Notes: generated from the letters alone by a model not told the origin. A stretch of DNA of 64,000 nucleotides from Brachyspira aalborgi (GCF_008016455.1 NZ_SAXU01000001.1:62001-126000); one strand, 5' to 3'. Numbered from the stretch's first letter, positions 28,639-37,720 are shown. Numbers and translations are program-made.

Positions 28639-28724
28639 TTTACTAAATTAATATTTTATATTTTGTTAATAAAAAATAATCGTTTAATAATTTGTAAAAA
28701 TTAAATATGATTTCGATATAACAA

Positions 28725-28753
28725 TGGGCTTATAAAAAGAGTTTATAAGCCCA
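28725..28753. repeat. 12-bp perfect inverted repeat
   Basis: TGGGCTTATAAA, loop AAGAG, TTTATAAGCCCA. There is no T-tract after it on the plus strand, so it is not an ordinary terminator. It lies in the 380-base gap between ackA and the GNAT gene, just before a 15-codon frame. It may be an operator or an RNA hairpin. Confidence 0.6.
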
Positions 28754-28781
28754 TCATAATAGTGTTAGGAGTCTGATAATA

Positions 28782-28829
28782 ATGAATAATTACTTACTTT
28801 TAGTATTTATCAACTTTATCTATATATAA
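28782..28829 (+). CDS. possible 15-residue hydrophobic peptide
   Basis: ATG-initiated frame encoding MNNYLLLVFINFIYI, with a TAGGAG ribosome site at 28766-28771, 10 bases before the ATG. The good site and wholly hydrophobic product are suggestive of a leader or membrane peptide. The length is too short for coding statistics, so it could be chance in A+T-rich DNA. Confidence 0.25.
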   Translation: MNNYLLLVFINFIYI

Positions 28830-28898
28830 TAACCGAAATAAATAAAATAGGTAAAATAAAAAAATAAAAAAAAATTAATTTTTTATTGAAATTTCATA

Positions 28899-28926
28899 TT
28901 TACAAAATTATAAAATAAGTTATCAT
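28899..28926 (+). promoter_or_regulatory. candidate promoter for the GNAT gene
   Basis: TTTACA at 28899-28904 and TATCAT at 28921-28926, 16-base spacer. The -10 overlaps an AAGTTATCATAAT motif (28917-28929), and AGTTAACATAAT lies at 28932-28943 near the expected start. Confidence 0.4.
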
Positions 28927-28969
28927 AATATAGTTAACATAATTCTAATATATTATATTAAGGTTTTGT

Positions 28970-29473
28970 ATGAATTATATTATAAGAGAAGCTGATATTG
29001 AAGACGCTGAAAATGTAATTGAATATATAAAAATCGTATCCGATGAAACAGATTTTTTAATTTCCGATTCAAGCGAAAGAAAATTTACCGTAAAGAAAGA
29101 AAAAGAATTTTTGCAAAATATACAAAGCTCTATACTTGAAAAAATATTTTTATTTGAAATTGAAAATAAAATAGTCGGGATGTGTAGCATTGAAGGAATA
29201 AATAAAATCAGAATAAAGCATAGAGTAGATTTGGCTATAACGGTTTTAAAAAATTATTGGGGAAATAAAATCGGAGAAAAATTAATCGATTATGCGATTG
29301 AATATTGCAAATCAAATTGTATAAAAAAGATAGAATTGACGGTTAGAATTGATAACGAAAGAGCCTTGAAATTGTATAAAAAATTTGGTTTTGAAATTGA
29401 AGGCGAGATAAAAAATTTTATTTATTTGAACGGAAATTACTATAATTGTTATTATATGGGACTTTTACTGTAG
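28970..29473 (+). CDS. GNAT family N-acetyltransferase
   Basis: A 167-residue acetyl-CoA-dependent acyltransferase. The core is visible: VGMCSIEGINKIRIKHRVDLAITVLKNYWGNKIGEKLIDYAIEYCKSNCIKKIELTVRIDNERALKLYKKFGFEIEGEIKNFI, split here only by description: the acetyl-CoA loop is YWGNKIGEKL near 103 and the Y-K-K-F-G-F motif is near 140. It most resembles the RimI/PhnO-like small-molecule or protein acetyltransferases; the substrate is unknown. AAGG precedes the ATG. Its stop codon lies inside a strong hairpin, and the flagellar operon starts 123 bases further on. Confidence 0.88.
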   Translation: MNYIIREADIEDAENVIEYIKIVSDETDFLISDSSERKFTVKKEKEFLQNIQSSILEKIFLFEIENKIVGMCSIEGINKIRIKHRVDLAITVLKNYWGNKIGEKLIDYAIEYCKSNCIKKIELTVRIDNERALKLYKKFGFEIEGEIKNFIYLNGNYYNCYYMGLLL

Positions 29474-29488
29474 TATATTACAGTAAAA
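29463..29488 (+). terminator. hairpin terminator at the end of the GNAT gene
   Basis: Perfect 10-bp stem TTTTACTGTA (29463-29472) and TACAGTAAAA (29479-29488), loop GTATAT. It contains the stop codon; a T-rich stretch follows a few bases later. Confidence 0.5.
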
Positions 29489-29519
29489 TAACCTTTTTAT
29501 ATTATATTTTTTATAAAAA

Positions 29520-29575
29520 AAGTTAACATAATACTTGACTTTTTTTCGTAATTATGTTAACTTTAATGCTATATT
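29520..29575 (+). promoter_or_regulatory. fliP operon promoter region with 13-bp inverted repeat
   Basis: AAGTTAACATAAT (29520-29532) and its exact reverse complement (29551-29563) enclose a TTGACT (29535-29540). An extended -10, TGCTATATT, lies at 29567-29575, 22 bases before the ATG. The repeat is probably a regulator site. Alternatively it folds as an RNA hairpin, but it would then lie upstream of the transcription start. Confidence 0.5.
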
Positions 29576-29596
29576 AAAGAGTCGGAACTAATTAAA

Positions 29597-30373
29597 ATGA
29601 AAAGAATTTTTATAGGTATATTAATATTATGTTTGTTTCTTACAAATACTATTTACGCTCAAATACCAATACCAACTATAGATTTAAATGTCACTCAAGC
29701 GCAAACTCCTCAACAAGTTAGTTTAGGACTTCAAATATTATTTTTATTAACTATATTATCTTTATCTCCTTCGATAATAATAATGACTACAAGTTTTATA
29801 AGAGTTTCTATAGTTTTAAATTTTGTTCAAAGAGCTTTATCTTTGCAAGAAACTCCGCCGAGAGCTTTAATAATGGGACTCTCTTTATTCTTAACATTTT
29901 TTATAATGATGCCGACTTTGACTCAAATAAATAGAGAAGCTTTGCAACCTTATTTAAACGGTTCGATTGGAGTAAACGATTTATACGGAAGAGGAATTCA
30001 ACCTTTAAGAATGTTTATGTTTAATTCTTTAAGAGGCGAAAACGGAATGAAAAGTTTGGATTTATTTTTAAGCATAAGCGATACAAATATAAGATTGAGA
30101 GAAATTCAAACGGTTGAAGATTTAAATAGAATTCCAACTATTGTCGTAGTTCCCGCGTTTATAATAAACGAATTAACTATAGCTTTTAAGATGGGAATTT
30201 ATTTATTTATTCCTTTTATCGTTATAGATTTGGTTGTAGCTTCAATTTTGATGGCTATGGGTATGATAATGCTTCCGCCTATTATGATATCTTTGCCTCT
30301 TAAAATTATTTTATTTGTGGCGGTTGATGGATGGAAACTATTGATACTTCAATTAGTTCAGAGTTTTAGATAA
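29597..30373 (+). CDS. fliP: flagellar type III export channel protein FliP
   Basis: A 258-residue export-gate protein. A cleavable signal peptide (MKRIFIGILILCLFLTNTIYA) precedes a short exposed segment and four membrane segments. Family motifs include PSIIIMTTSFIRVSIVLNFVQRAL near residues 57-77, QETPPRALIMGLSLFLTFFIM near 83-103 and MGMIMLPPIMISLPLKIILFV near 217-237. Five FliP pack with four FliQ and one FliR to form the export pore. First gene of the long flagellar run, preceded by a repeat-flanked promoter. Confidence 0.97.
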   Translation: MKRIFIGILILCLFLTNTIYAQIPIPTIDLNVTQAQTPQQVSLGLQILFLLTILSLSPSIIIMTTSFIRVSIVLNFVQRALSLQETPPRALIMGLSLFLTFFIMMPTLTQINREALQPYLNGSIGVNDLYGRGIQPLRMFMFNSLRGENGMKSLDLFLSISDTNIRLREIQTVEDLNRIPTIVVVPAFIINELTIAFKMGIYLFIPFIVIDLVVASILMAMGMIMLPPIMISLPLKIILFVAVDGWKLLILQLVQSFR

Positions 30374-30418
30374 ATTTTATTTTAAGGAATTTAAAAAGGT
30401 TTAAAAGAGGATTTAATT

Positions 30419-30688
30419 ATGAGCGATACTTCTATAGTTGTTTTGGTGCAAGAAACTTTATGGACATTTATGTTGCTTGTCGCTCCGATTTTAGGAGTTT
30501 CAATATTAGTAGGTTTGATTATATCTATACTTCAAGCCACTACGAGCATTCAGGAGCAGACTTTAACTTTTGTTCCAAAAATGATTGCTATGCTTACGGT
30601 TATATATTTTTTAGCTTCTTGGATGCTTAATTATATAAGCGGTTTTACGGTTAGATTATTTAGTATTTTGCCAACGATAGCGAGATAA
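30419..30688 (+). CDS. fliQ: flagellar export protein FliQ
   Basis: An 89-residue protein with two membrane helices, of normal family length. The segment VAPILGVSILVGLIISILQATTSIQEQTLTFVPK is typical. It forms the outer part of the FliP-FliQ-FliR export gate. It follows fliP by 45 bases; AGAGGA lies before the ATG. Confidence 0.96.
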   Translation: MSDTSIVVLVQETLWTFMLLVAPILGVSILVGLIISILQATTSIQEQTLTFVPKMIAMLTVIYFLASWMLNYISGFTVRLFSILPTIAR

Positions 30689-30757
30689 ATATAAAATAAA
30701 AAATAAGGAAAAAGCGAGATTAAAAAATGAAATTAAAAAATATTAGGATAAAACATA

Positions 30758-31561
30758 ATGGATAATTTTGTTAATTTCTTTCAAATTTACCTGCTCATTA
30801 TGGTTAGATTTATGGCTATTTTAATGGTAGCGCCTTTATTTTCTTCAAATGTTATTCCAAATACTATAAAAATAGGACTTTCATTTGTGGCAACCGCCGC
30901 TATATTTCCTTTGATTGCCGACACTTCTATTAAAGCCGCGCCTACTTTTGTAGGATATTTTTTAACTTTATTAAACGAAGCGCTTATAGGAATATTAATC
31001 GGATTTTTAATGTCTATTATATTTGCAGCCTATCAAGTTATGGCAAACTTTTTTGAAATACAAATGGGATTTGGCGTTTCTGAAACAGTTGACCCAATAT
31101 CTCAAGTTAATGTTCCCGTTTTAGGACAACTTCAATCTTTAGTCGCTATATTAATATTTATAGCCATTAACGGACAAAATTGGGTTATAAGAACTTTATA
31201 TTATAGTTTTGAGGTTTTGCCCGTTTTAAGCGCCGCTTCAAAATCTGTATTTACTTCTTCATTTCAAGGAGTTATTGACAGAATGATTTATTATATGAGT
31301 TCTTTATTTTCCGTTGCGCTTTCATTGGCTTTACCTATAATGCTAACATTATTTTTATTGTCTATTAGTTTGGGACTTCTTGCAAAAGCCGCTCCTCAAA
31401 TGAATATTTTAATGCTTGGTTTTCCTATGCAAATAGCGGTTGGAGTAATCGCTTATTATATATTAATTCCCGCTTTGGTTTCTAATTTTATGAAAATACT
31501 TGAAACTACAATATCGGATGTTAATCATATAATATCTTTCTTATCGGGAGGAACTATATGA
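30758..31561 (+). CDS. fliR: flagellar export protein FliR
   Basis: A 267-residue membrane protein with six or so helices that completes the export gate. Recognisable are RFMAILMVAPLFSSNVIPN near residues 17-35 and GFGVSETVDPISQVNVPVLGQLQ near 102-124. A 12-codon frame (MKLKNIRIKHNG) with its own purine-rich ribosome site at 30707-30716 overlaps the fliR start and may couple translation, though this is weak. The stop overlaps the flhB start by 4 bases. Confidence 0.96.
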   Translation: MDNFVNFFQIYLLIMVRFMAILMVAPLFSSNVIPNTIKIGLSFVATAAIFPLIADTSIKAAPTFVGYFLTLLNEALIGILIGFLMSIIFAAYQVMANFFEIQMGFGVSETVDPISQVNVPVLGQLQSLVAILIFIAINGQNWVIRTLYYSFEVLPVLSAASKSVFTSSFQGVIDRMIYYMSSLFSVALSLALPIMLTLFLLSISLGLLAKAAPQMNILMLGFPMQIAVGVIAYYILIPALVSNFMKILETTISDVNHIISFLSGGTI

Positions 31562-32751
31562 TATTTAATTTTATTTTAGAAATTTTAATTAAATATAAAG
31601 CTAAATTATACAGAAAATATTTGCATTTAACGGGTAAAGGTTTCGTTTTAACTTTATTCGCTTCTCCCGAAGACGAGGGAAGAACGGAATTGCCTACCGA
31701 AAGAAAAAAGAGAAGAGCGAGAGAGGAAGAAGGAAGAGTAGTAAATTCGGTAGAAATAAATCAAACTTTGGTATTGGCTATAACAATAGGATTAATTTCA
31801 ATATTGGCAGGATATTTAACGCATACGATTGGGCAGTTTTTTATGGAAATTATAAATAAAATATCTGATGCGGATAACGCAATGAATATAAACGCTTTGC
31901 CCGATATATTTTTGAATATAATATTTTTAATAACAAAAACGGCGGGAATAATTTTATTTGCAGCTTTAATAGTCGGAGTCGGAGTTAATTTAGCTCAAAC
32001 GAAATTTTTATTTACCGTAAAAAAATTAAAACCTAATTTTAAAAGAATAGCGCCAACTTGGTCAAACTTCAAAGAGAGAGTTTTTATTTCATCTCAAAAT
32101 GTAATGAATCTTGCGAAAATACTTTTTAAAATGCTAGTTATAGCTTTTCTTACTTTTACTACAATAAACGGAAAGCGAAGCGAATTATTTAATATGATTA
32201 ATATGGAATTATCTCAAGCAATGAATGTATTTTTCTTTATAGTTTTAGAGATGCTTGCAAAAGTTATAATATTTTTAATGATAGTTTCCGTATTCGATTA
32301 CTTTTTTCAAAGAAGGCAGCATATAAAAAGTTTGAAAATGACAAAACATGAAATGAAAGAAGAGTTTAAAGAAATGGAAGGCGACCCTTTGGTAAAGAGT
32401 CAATTGCAGGAAATGGCAAGAAAAATTGTAAATAGAACTATGCTTAAAGCCGTGCCTGAAGCGGATGTTATAATAACTAACCCGACTCACTTTGCCGTAG
32501 CTTTAAAATATAACAACGGCGATTATGCTCCGATAGTGACGGCAAAAGGAGCGGACCATATAGCTTTAAAAATAAAAGAAATAGCTAAAGAAAACGAAAT
32601 TGAAATAGTTGAAAATAAACCTTTGGCTCGCGAATTATTTTATAATGTGGATATAGGAAAATATATACCCGAAAAACTTTTTCATGTTGTTTCTACTATA
32701 CTCACAAATGTTTATAAAATACGCGATGAAAAAATGTCAAGGGCAATGTAG
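31558..32751 (+). CDS. flhB: flagellar export protein FlhB with N-terminal extension
   Basis: A 397-residue export switch protein. Four membrane segments lie between about residues 75 and 250, followed by the cytoplasmic domain with the self-cleavage motif NPTH (ITNPTHFAVALKY near 300), which shifts export from hook to filament substrates. The usual start, a cytoplasmic charged stretch EDEGRTELPTERKKRRAREEEG, begins only at about residue 38; before it is an extra hydrophobic stretch (MIFNFILEILIKYKAKLY...). No good alternative ATG is present in that part, and the ATGA overlap with fliR supports the long form. Confidence 0.94.
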   Translation: MIFNFILEILIKYKAKLYRKYLHLTGKGFVLTLFASPEDEGRTELPTERKKRRAREEEGRVVNSVEINQTLVLAITIGLISILAGYLTHTIGQFFMEIINKISDADNAMNINALPDIFLNIIFLITKTAGIILFAALIVGVGVNLAQTKFLFTVKKLKPNFKRIAPTWSNFKERVFISSQNVMNLAKILFKMLVIAFLTFTTINGKRSELFNMINMELSQAMNVFFFIVLEMLAKVIIFLMIVSVFDYFFQRRQHIKSLKMTKHEMKEEFKEMEGDPLVKSQLQEMARKIVNRTMLKAVPEADVIITNPTHFAVALKYNNGDYAPIVTAKGADHIALKIKEIAKENEIEIVENKPLARELFYNVDIGKYIPEKLFHVVSTILTNVYKIRDEKMSRAM

Positions 32752-32761
32752 GAGATAGAAA

Positions 32762-34870
32762 GTGGCGGAAATGAATATTCCTTTTAAAATGCCTAATCCC
32801 GTTAATTTAGGAAGACATACGGATGTTATGTTCGCTATAGGCGCGGTTATGGTTATCATGATGTTAATCATACCTTTGCCTACAATGATTTTAGATTTAT
32901 TGCTTGTAGTAAATATAGTGATTTCTCTTTTAATACTTCTTATGGTTTTGAGTATAAAAAGCGCAAACGATTTTAGCGTATTTCCTTCAGTGCTTCTTAT
33001 TATGACGGCTTTTAGATTGGCTTTAAATGTTTCTACAACGAGAGCTATTTTATCTCAAGGAGCAAATTTTGACGGAAGAGTTATTACGGCTTTTGCAAAT
33101 TTTGTAGTTTCGGGAAATGTAGTAGTTGGAGTAGTAATATTTATTATTCTTATAATAGTTCAATTTATAGTTATTACTAAAGGCGCTACAAGAGTGTCCG
33201 AAGTTGCCGCAAGATTCGCTTTAGATAGTATGCCTTCAAAAATGATGGCTGTTGAAAGCGAACTTCAAGCGGGAGCGATTACCTATAAGGAAGCCGAAGA
33301 AAAGAGAAAGAAAATAAGAGGAGAGAGCGATTTTTATGGAACTATGGATGGAGCTTCTAAATTCGTTCAAGGCGATGTTATAGCGGGTTTGATTATTACC
33401 GTAATAAATATAGTCGGCGGACTCGTAATTGGTATGACAATGAGAGGAGAGACTTTTAATCAAGCTATCGATGTTTATACTCGATTTACAATCGGTGATG
33501 GTTTGGTAACTCAAATTCCAGCTTTCTTTATGAGTTTTGCAACGGGTTTATTAGTGACAAGAAGCAGCAGCGAAGATAATTTATCTACTCAAATTGCCGT
33601 TCAAATATTTGCGAAACCTAAAAATTTATTTATAGGCGCGGGATTTGCTTTATTTTTAATGTTTTTGCCAGGATTTCCAAAAATTGCATTATTCGTTATA
33701 TCTTTAGCGTTATTTTTTGCAGGATATACATTAAAAAAAGAACAAAAAGAACTTGGAATTAACGAAGACGGAACTAAAGCGGAAACTCCAGAACAAACGC
33801 AACAGGGACCTTTGGATGTTGGAGATTTACTAAAAGTTGAAAAAGTCGAACTTTCTGTCGGAACATCTTTAATTCCTTTGGCTTTAGAACAGGAAGGCGG
33901 AGATTTAATTAATAGAATTAGTAGAGTTCGTAGAGAATTGGCATTAGAAATTGGTTTAGCAGTTCCTCCCGTTCGTATTGTCGACAATCAAGCTATAGAA
34001 CCTGACGAATATACGATAAGCATTAACGGAATTGAAATGGCTAAAAATTTTGTTCGTCCTAATATGCTTTTAGCTTTGAATTCGGAGTCTAAAGAAAAAC
34101 CTACCGAAGAAGCGGAAATGGTAAAAGAACCCGCATTCGGTTTGCCCGCTTATTGGATTAAAGTTGACGAAAGACATGACGCAGAACAGAAAAAATTTAC
34201 TCTATTTGAGCCAAGCACTGTTATAGCAACTCATTTTAGCGAAATAATCAAAAGAAACGCTAATCTTATTCTTGGCAGAGAAGAAGTTCAAAAAATGCTT
34301 GATAGAATTAAAGACGAAAATAAAGCTCTCGTATCCGAAATATTGGCGGCTAAACCTCATAACGAAAGTCCGCTCGGATATATACAAAAAGTTTTGCAAA
34401 ATCTTTTGCAAGAGGAATTACCTATTAAAAATAATATCGCAATATTAGAAGGAATCGCCGATGCAATTTCGGTTATGGGAAGCGAACAGGCTACCGAACT
34501 TGTTAGAAGCAGATTATCGCCTCAAATATCGCAAATGATTTCCGATGCGGATAAAAATATAAAAGTGATAACATTTAGTCAGCAACTTCAAAATAATATA
34601 GCTCAAAATCTTGTTAATACGGGAAATTTGCAAGGCAGTCAAATGATAGCTATGGGTTTTGAAAGTATGCAGAATTTGATTAAAAATATAAAAGACGCTA
34701 TAAAATTGGCAAATGAATCGGGAGTTTCGGAAATAATATTTTTATGTTCGCCCGCAATAAGAAAACCTTTATATCAATTTATAGCGAAGAATATAGGCAA
34801 ATATAAAGTTGTGTCTACGGCTGAAATTATGCAAGGTTATAATGTTCAAGGCGTAGCCATAATTAAATAA
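32762..34870 (+). CDS. flhA: flagellar export protein FlhA
   Basis: A 702-residue export-gate protein. Eight membrane segments fill residues 20-330 and contain the FHIPEP-family core (NDFSVFPSVLLIMTAFRLALNVSTTRAIL near 66-94, SEVAARFALDSMPSKMMAVE near 146-165). A cytoplasmic domain that docks chaperone-cargo complexes follows. The start is GTG: TAGGAG at 32749-32754 is 7 bases before it but 16 before the next ATG (32771). Confidence 0.97.
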   Translation: MAEMNIPFKMPNPVNLGRHTDVMFAIGAVMVIMMLIIPLPTMILDLLLVVNIVISLLILLMVLSIKSANDFSVFPSVLLIMTAFRLALNVSTTRAILSQGANFDGRVITAFANFVVSGNVVVGVVIFIILIIVQFIVITKGATRVSEVAARFALDSMPSKMMAVESELQAGAITYKEAEEKRKKIRGESDFYGTMDGASKFVQGDVIAGLIITVINIVGGLVIGMTMRGETFNQAIDVYTRFTIGDGLVTQIPAFFMSFATGLLVTRSSSEDNLSTQIAVQIFAKPKNLFIGAGFALFLMFLPGFPKIALFVISLALFFAGYTLKKEQKELGINEDGTKAETPEQTQQGPLDVGDLLKVEKVELSVGTSLIPLALEQEGGDLINRISRVRRELALEIGLAVPPVRIVDNQAIEPDEYTISINGIEMAKNFVRPNMLLALNSESKEKPTEEAEMVKEPAFGLPAYWIKVDERHDAEQKKFTLFEPSTVIATHFSEIIKRNANLILGREEVQKMLDRIKDENKALVSEILAAKPHNESPLGYIQKVLQNLLQEELPIKNNIAILEGIADAISVMGSEQATELVRSRLSPQISQMISDADKNIKVITFSQQLQNNIAQNLVNTGNLQGSQMIAMGFESMQNLIKNIKDAIKLANESGVSEIIFLCSPAIRKPLYQFIAKNIGKYKVVSTAEIMQGYNVQGVAIIK

Positions 34871-34890
34871 ATATAGAAATGGAGAAAATT

Positions 34891-35064
34891 ATGAAGACTA
34901 TTAAAATTTTTGGAAAGAATAGGGAAGAGATTGAGAGAATAGCTAGAGACAAATATGGAGAGAGCTATTTTATCATTAGTATTAGAGAATTAAAAAGAAA
35001 AACTATATTCGGAATTGTCAAGAAAGAATATGAAGTTTCTATTGGCGTTTTAGAACAAAATTAA
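34891..35064 (+). CDS. small FlhF-N-like protein
   Basis: A 57-residue protein (an ATG at 34879 is possible, but GGAG at 34881-34884 favours 34891). It matches the first 60 residues of the following FlhF in pattern: IKIFGKNREEIERIARDKYGESYFIIS against IRTIRGKNQKDAITKATVEYGSNFTIL, then a (K)G..FG(I/L)(V/F)KK.EY.(V/L) ending. It contains this domain and nothing else: no G domain. It lies between flhA and flhF in tight spacing. It could be a regulator of FlhF or of the export apparatus; this is inference. Confidence 0.7.
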   Translation: MKTIKIFGKNREEIERIARDKYGESYFIISIRELKRKTIFGIVKKEYEVSIGVLEQN

Positions 35065-35081
35065 TTTATGGAGTTACAATT

Positions 35082-36818
35082 ATGGTAGATATACGAACTA
35101 TTAGAGGAAAAAATCAAAAAGACGCTATTACTAAAGCTACGGTTGAGTATGGCAGTAATTTTACTATTTTAAGCAATAAGGAGGAGAGAGTTAAAGGTCC
35201 TTTAGGTTTATTTAAAAAGCCCGAATATGTGCTTAGAATAATGCTTCGAGATTCTATTTATGATAGATACGAAAATAGAAGAAGCGAAAGCGTAAATATT
35301 TTAAGAGAAGATAATAACGACAATTACGAAGATAAACTTATAAGCGATGGAAAAGAATTAAATAAACATAGATATGCAGCCGAAACAACAGAAACCATTG
35401 ACGGAAGCGAAATGGGAGAGAGAATAGTAAATATGATTAACGCCTTAAAAGCGGCTAAATCTATGGCAAAATCAAATAATACTCAAAATGAAAATAATTT
35501 AAACTCTTCTTCCGATATTCAAGTAAATAATTTAAATTTGAATTCAAACGAAAATATTTTAAAAGAAAAAACTATTAATGAAAAAATTATTGATAAAAGA
35601 GAGGAAAGAATTGAAAATCTTGAAAATAACAGAATGAGAAATAATAATTTTATGCCACTCTCTTCTTTTAATAATTCTTATAATCCTTCTATGTTTGGAG
35701 GTTCGATGTTGAGCGATTATAATCCTAAAAGTTCTATAGACGAAAATGTTAAGAAAATGGTTCAAGCTCAAGTTAAGGATATAGTTAAAGAATATTTTGA
35801 AAATAATATTCCTAATTTCAATAAAAATAATTATAATAATTACAATTATAATAATAGAAATTCTTTTAATAATCGTTATGAATCTGAAAGAGGCTCTATA
35901 ATTAAACATAATAGATATGATTTAGATTTTAATTCTAATAATCATATAGATAATATCGATAGAATTGAAGAAACGGAAAGAAAATCTTATCATGATAAAG
36001 AAAATTTTGATAATAATGAAGTTGCGGATTCTATGGAGGAGAGTTTTAATTATTTGAGAAATAGAGAATTTCCCGAAGAGATTTTAATTAATTTAAGAGA
36101 ATATTTATTAAATTCAAGCGATGCGAGATTTTTTCAGTCGAGAGAGATTATTAAAGACGAAATAGAAAAATATTTTTCAAATAAATTAATTTTGTCTGAC
36201 GGAATAGATATAGGAGCTAAAAAGAAAATAATAATTTTTGTTGGACCTACGGGAGTTGGAAAAACGACTACTATACCAAAAATAGCGGCTCAATATATAA
36301 GGTCGGGAAGAAAAGTTTCATTTGTGACTATAGATAATTACAGAATAGCGGCTGTTGACCAACTTCAAAGATATGCGAGTATATTAAAAGTGCCTTTTAC
36401 AAGCGCTAGTAATCCCGAAGCTTTAAGGGCGGAAATAAGAAAAATGGATAGCTCTTCATTATTATTTGTAGATACAATGGGTCGCTCTCCAAAAGGAACG
36501 GATGAAATAATTTCTATGTCAAAATATTTTAGCACGGTTGGAAGATTCGATATGGATGTTCAGCTTGTAATGAGTTCTACGGCAAAATATAAAGATTCAT
36601 TAAAAATATTGAACGCTTTTAAGCCAGCAAATTATAAAGGAATAATTCTTACAAAAGTCGATGAAACGGATTATTTAGCTTCTTCGGTATGCGCGATAAG
36701 CGGAACGAAAACGCCTATAACTTATGTAACTTGCGGGCAGGGAGTTCCAAAAGATATATCTACTGCTAAAAAATATGGAAAAAATATAATCGAAAATTTA
36801 TATGGAAATTTAAGATAA
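35082..36818 (+). CDS. flhF: flagellar SRP-like GTPase FlhF
   Basis: A 578-residue protein that sets flagellar position and number. Residues 1-65 are the conserved N-domain; residues about 80-325 are a low-complexity Asn/Tyr/Arg linker (for example NNYNNYNYNNRNSFNNR near 250); the NG GTPase domain follows with Walker A GPTGVGKTTTIPKIA near 388, VTIDNYRIAAVDQLQRYA near 415, VDTMGRSPKG near 462 and LTKVDETDYL near 530. The classical DTAGR reads DTMGR. The operon partner FlhG follows by 23 bases. Confidence 0.95.
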   Translation: MVDIRTIRGKNQKDAITKATVEYGSNFTILSNKEERVKGPLGLFKKPEYVLRIMLRDSIYDRYENRRSESVNILREDNNDNYEDKLISDGKELNKHRYAAETTETIDGSEMGERIVNMINALKAAKSMAKSNNTQNENNLNSSSDIQVNNLNLNSNENILKEKTINEKIIDKREERIENLENNRMRNNNFMPLSSFNNSYNPSMFGGSMLSDYNPKSSIDENVKKMVQAQVKDIVKEYFENNIPNFNKNNYNNYNYNNRNSFNNRYESERGSIIKHNRYDLDFNSNNHIDNIDRIEETERKSYHDKENFDNNEVADSMEESFNYLRNREFPEEILINLREYLLNSSDARFFQSREIIKDEIEKYFSNKLILSDGIDIGAKKKIIIFVGPTGVGKTTTIPKIAAQYIRSGRKVSFVTIDNYRIAAVDQLQRYASILKVPFTSASNPEALRAEIRKMDSSSLLFVDTMGRSPKGTDEIISMSKYFSTVGRFDMDVQLVMSSTAKYKDSLKILNAFKPANYKGIILTKVDETDYLASSVCAISGTKTPITYVTCGQGVPKDISTAKKYGKNIIENLYGNLR

Positions 36819-36841
36819 TTTGATTTAGGATTATAATTATT

Positions 36842-37711
36842 ATGAAAGACCAAGCGGACGAATTAAGAAAAATGATGAGCGTAAAAGATAAGAGACCTCA
36901 AAGAATCATAAGCATAGCGAGCGGAAAAGGCGGCGTGGGCAAAACCAATATAGCTGTTAATTTAGCCATAGCTTTGCAAGAATTGGGAGAAAATGTGCTT
37001 TTGATAGATGCGGATTTGGGGCTTGGAAATGTAAATGTTATATTAGGAAATATGCCCGAATATAATTTATATCATGTTATAAAAGGTTCAAAGAAAATAC
37101 ATGAAGTTGTGGTTGAAACAGAATACGGAATAAGATATATTGCGGGAGCTTCGGGATTTTCTTCTTTGGCTAATTTATCGGGTAGGGGACTCAATAAATT
37201 AATTAGCAGTATGGATTCTTTAAATGACGCCGATATTATTATACTTGATACGGGAGCGGGAATTTCAGACCAAGTTGTATATTTCTTGCTTTCTTCGGAT
37301 GAAAATATAGTCGTTACAACTCCAGAACCTACGGCTGTATTAGACGCTTTTTCCGTTATAAAAGTTATAGCGCCAGAAGATGCAAAAGCGGATATTAAAA
37401 TTTTAGTTAATAGAGTTACAAAACCTTCGCAGGCAAAAGTCATTAGCGATAATATTATAAACGCGAGTAAAAATTATTTGAATATGGATGTTAAATATTT
37501 GGGATATGTTTACGAGGATAAGACGATTCCTTATTCTGTTTCGCAACAATTTCCTTTTTATCAATACGATAATAAATGTCAGGCTTCTTCTTCGCTTTAT
37601 AATATAGCTAAAAAAATTGTCGATATGGAATATAATGATAGTAGAGCGACTAAAGGCTTGTCAGGTTTTATGGAAACTTTATCGCGTTTTCTTGTAAAGA
37701 ATAGCAATTAG
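36842..37711 (+). CDS. flhG: MinD/ParA-like ATPase FlhG (FleN/YlxH)
   Basis: A 289-residue deviant-Walker ATPase that limits flagellar number by stimulating FlhF. A short N-terminal segment (MKDQADELRKMM) of the type that activates FlhF precedes the P-loop ASGKGGVGKTNIAVNLAIAL near residues 26-45. LLIDADLGLGNVNVILG follows near 53-69 and LDTGAGISDQVVYF near 137. Polar-flagella spirochaetes need exact numbers per pole, consistent with the flhF-flhG pair. Confidence 0.93.
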   Translation: MKDQADELRKMMSVKDKRPQRIISIASGKGGVGKTNIAVNLAIALQELGENVLLIDADLGLGNVNVILGNMPEYNLYHVIKGSKKIHEVVVETEYGIRYIAGASGFSSLANLSGRGLNKLISSMDSLNDADIIILDTGAGISDQVVYFLLSSDENIVVTTPEPTAVLDAFSVIKVIAPEDAKADIKILVNRVTKPSQAKVISDNIINASKNYLNMDVKYLGYVYEDKTIPYSVSQQFPFYQYDNKCQASSSLYNIAKKIVDMEYNDSRATKGLSGFMETLSRFLVKNSN

Positions 37712-37720
37712 AGGTAATTT

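Noticed and set aside
33601-33987. 128-codon minus-strand frame inside flhA (and similar antisense frames elsewhere)
   Set aside because: It is antisense to conserved FlhA sequence, with no ribosome site; it reflects the codon pattern of the real gene.
35820-35890. Asn/Tyr repeat tract in flhF as evidence of frameshift or insertion
   Set aside because: The frame is continuous through it and both flanking FlhF domains are intact; it is a low-complexity linker.
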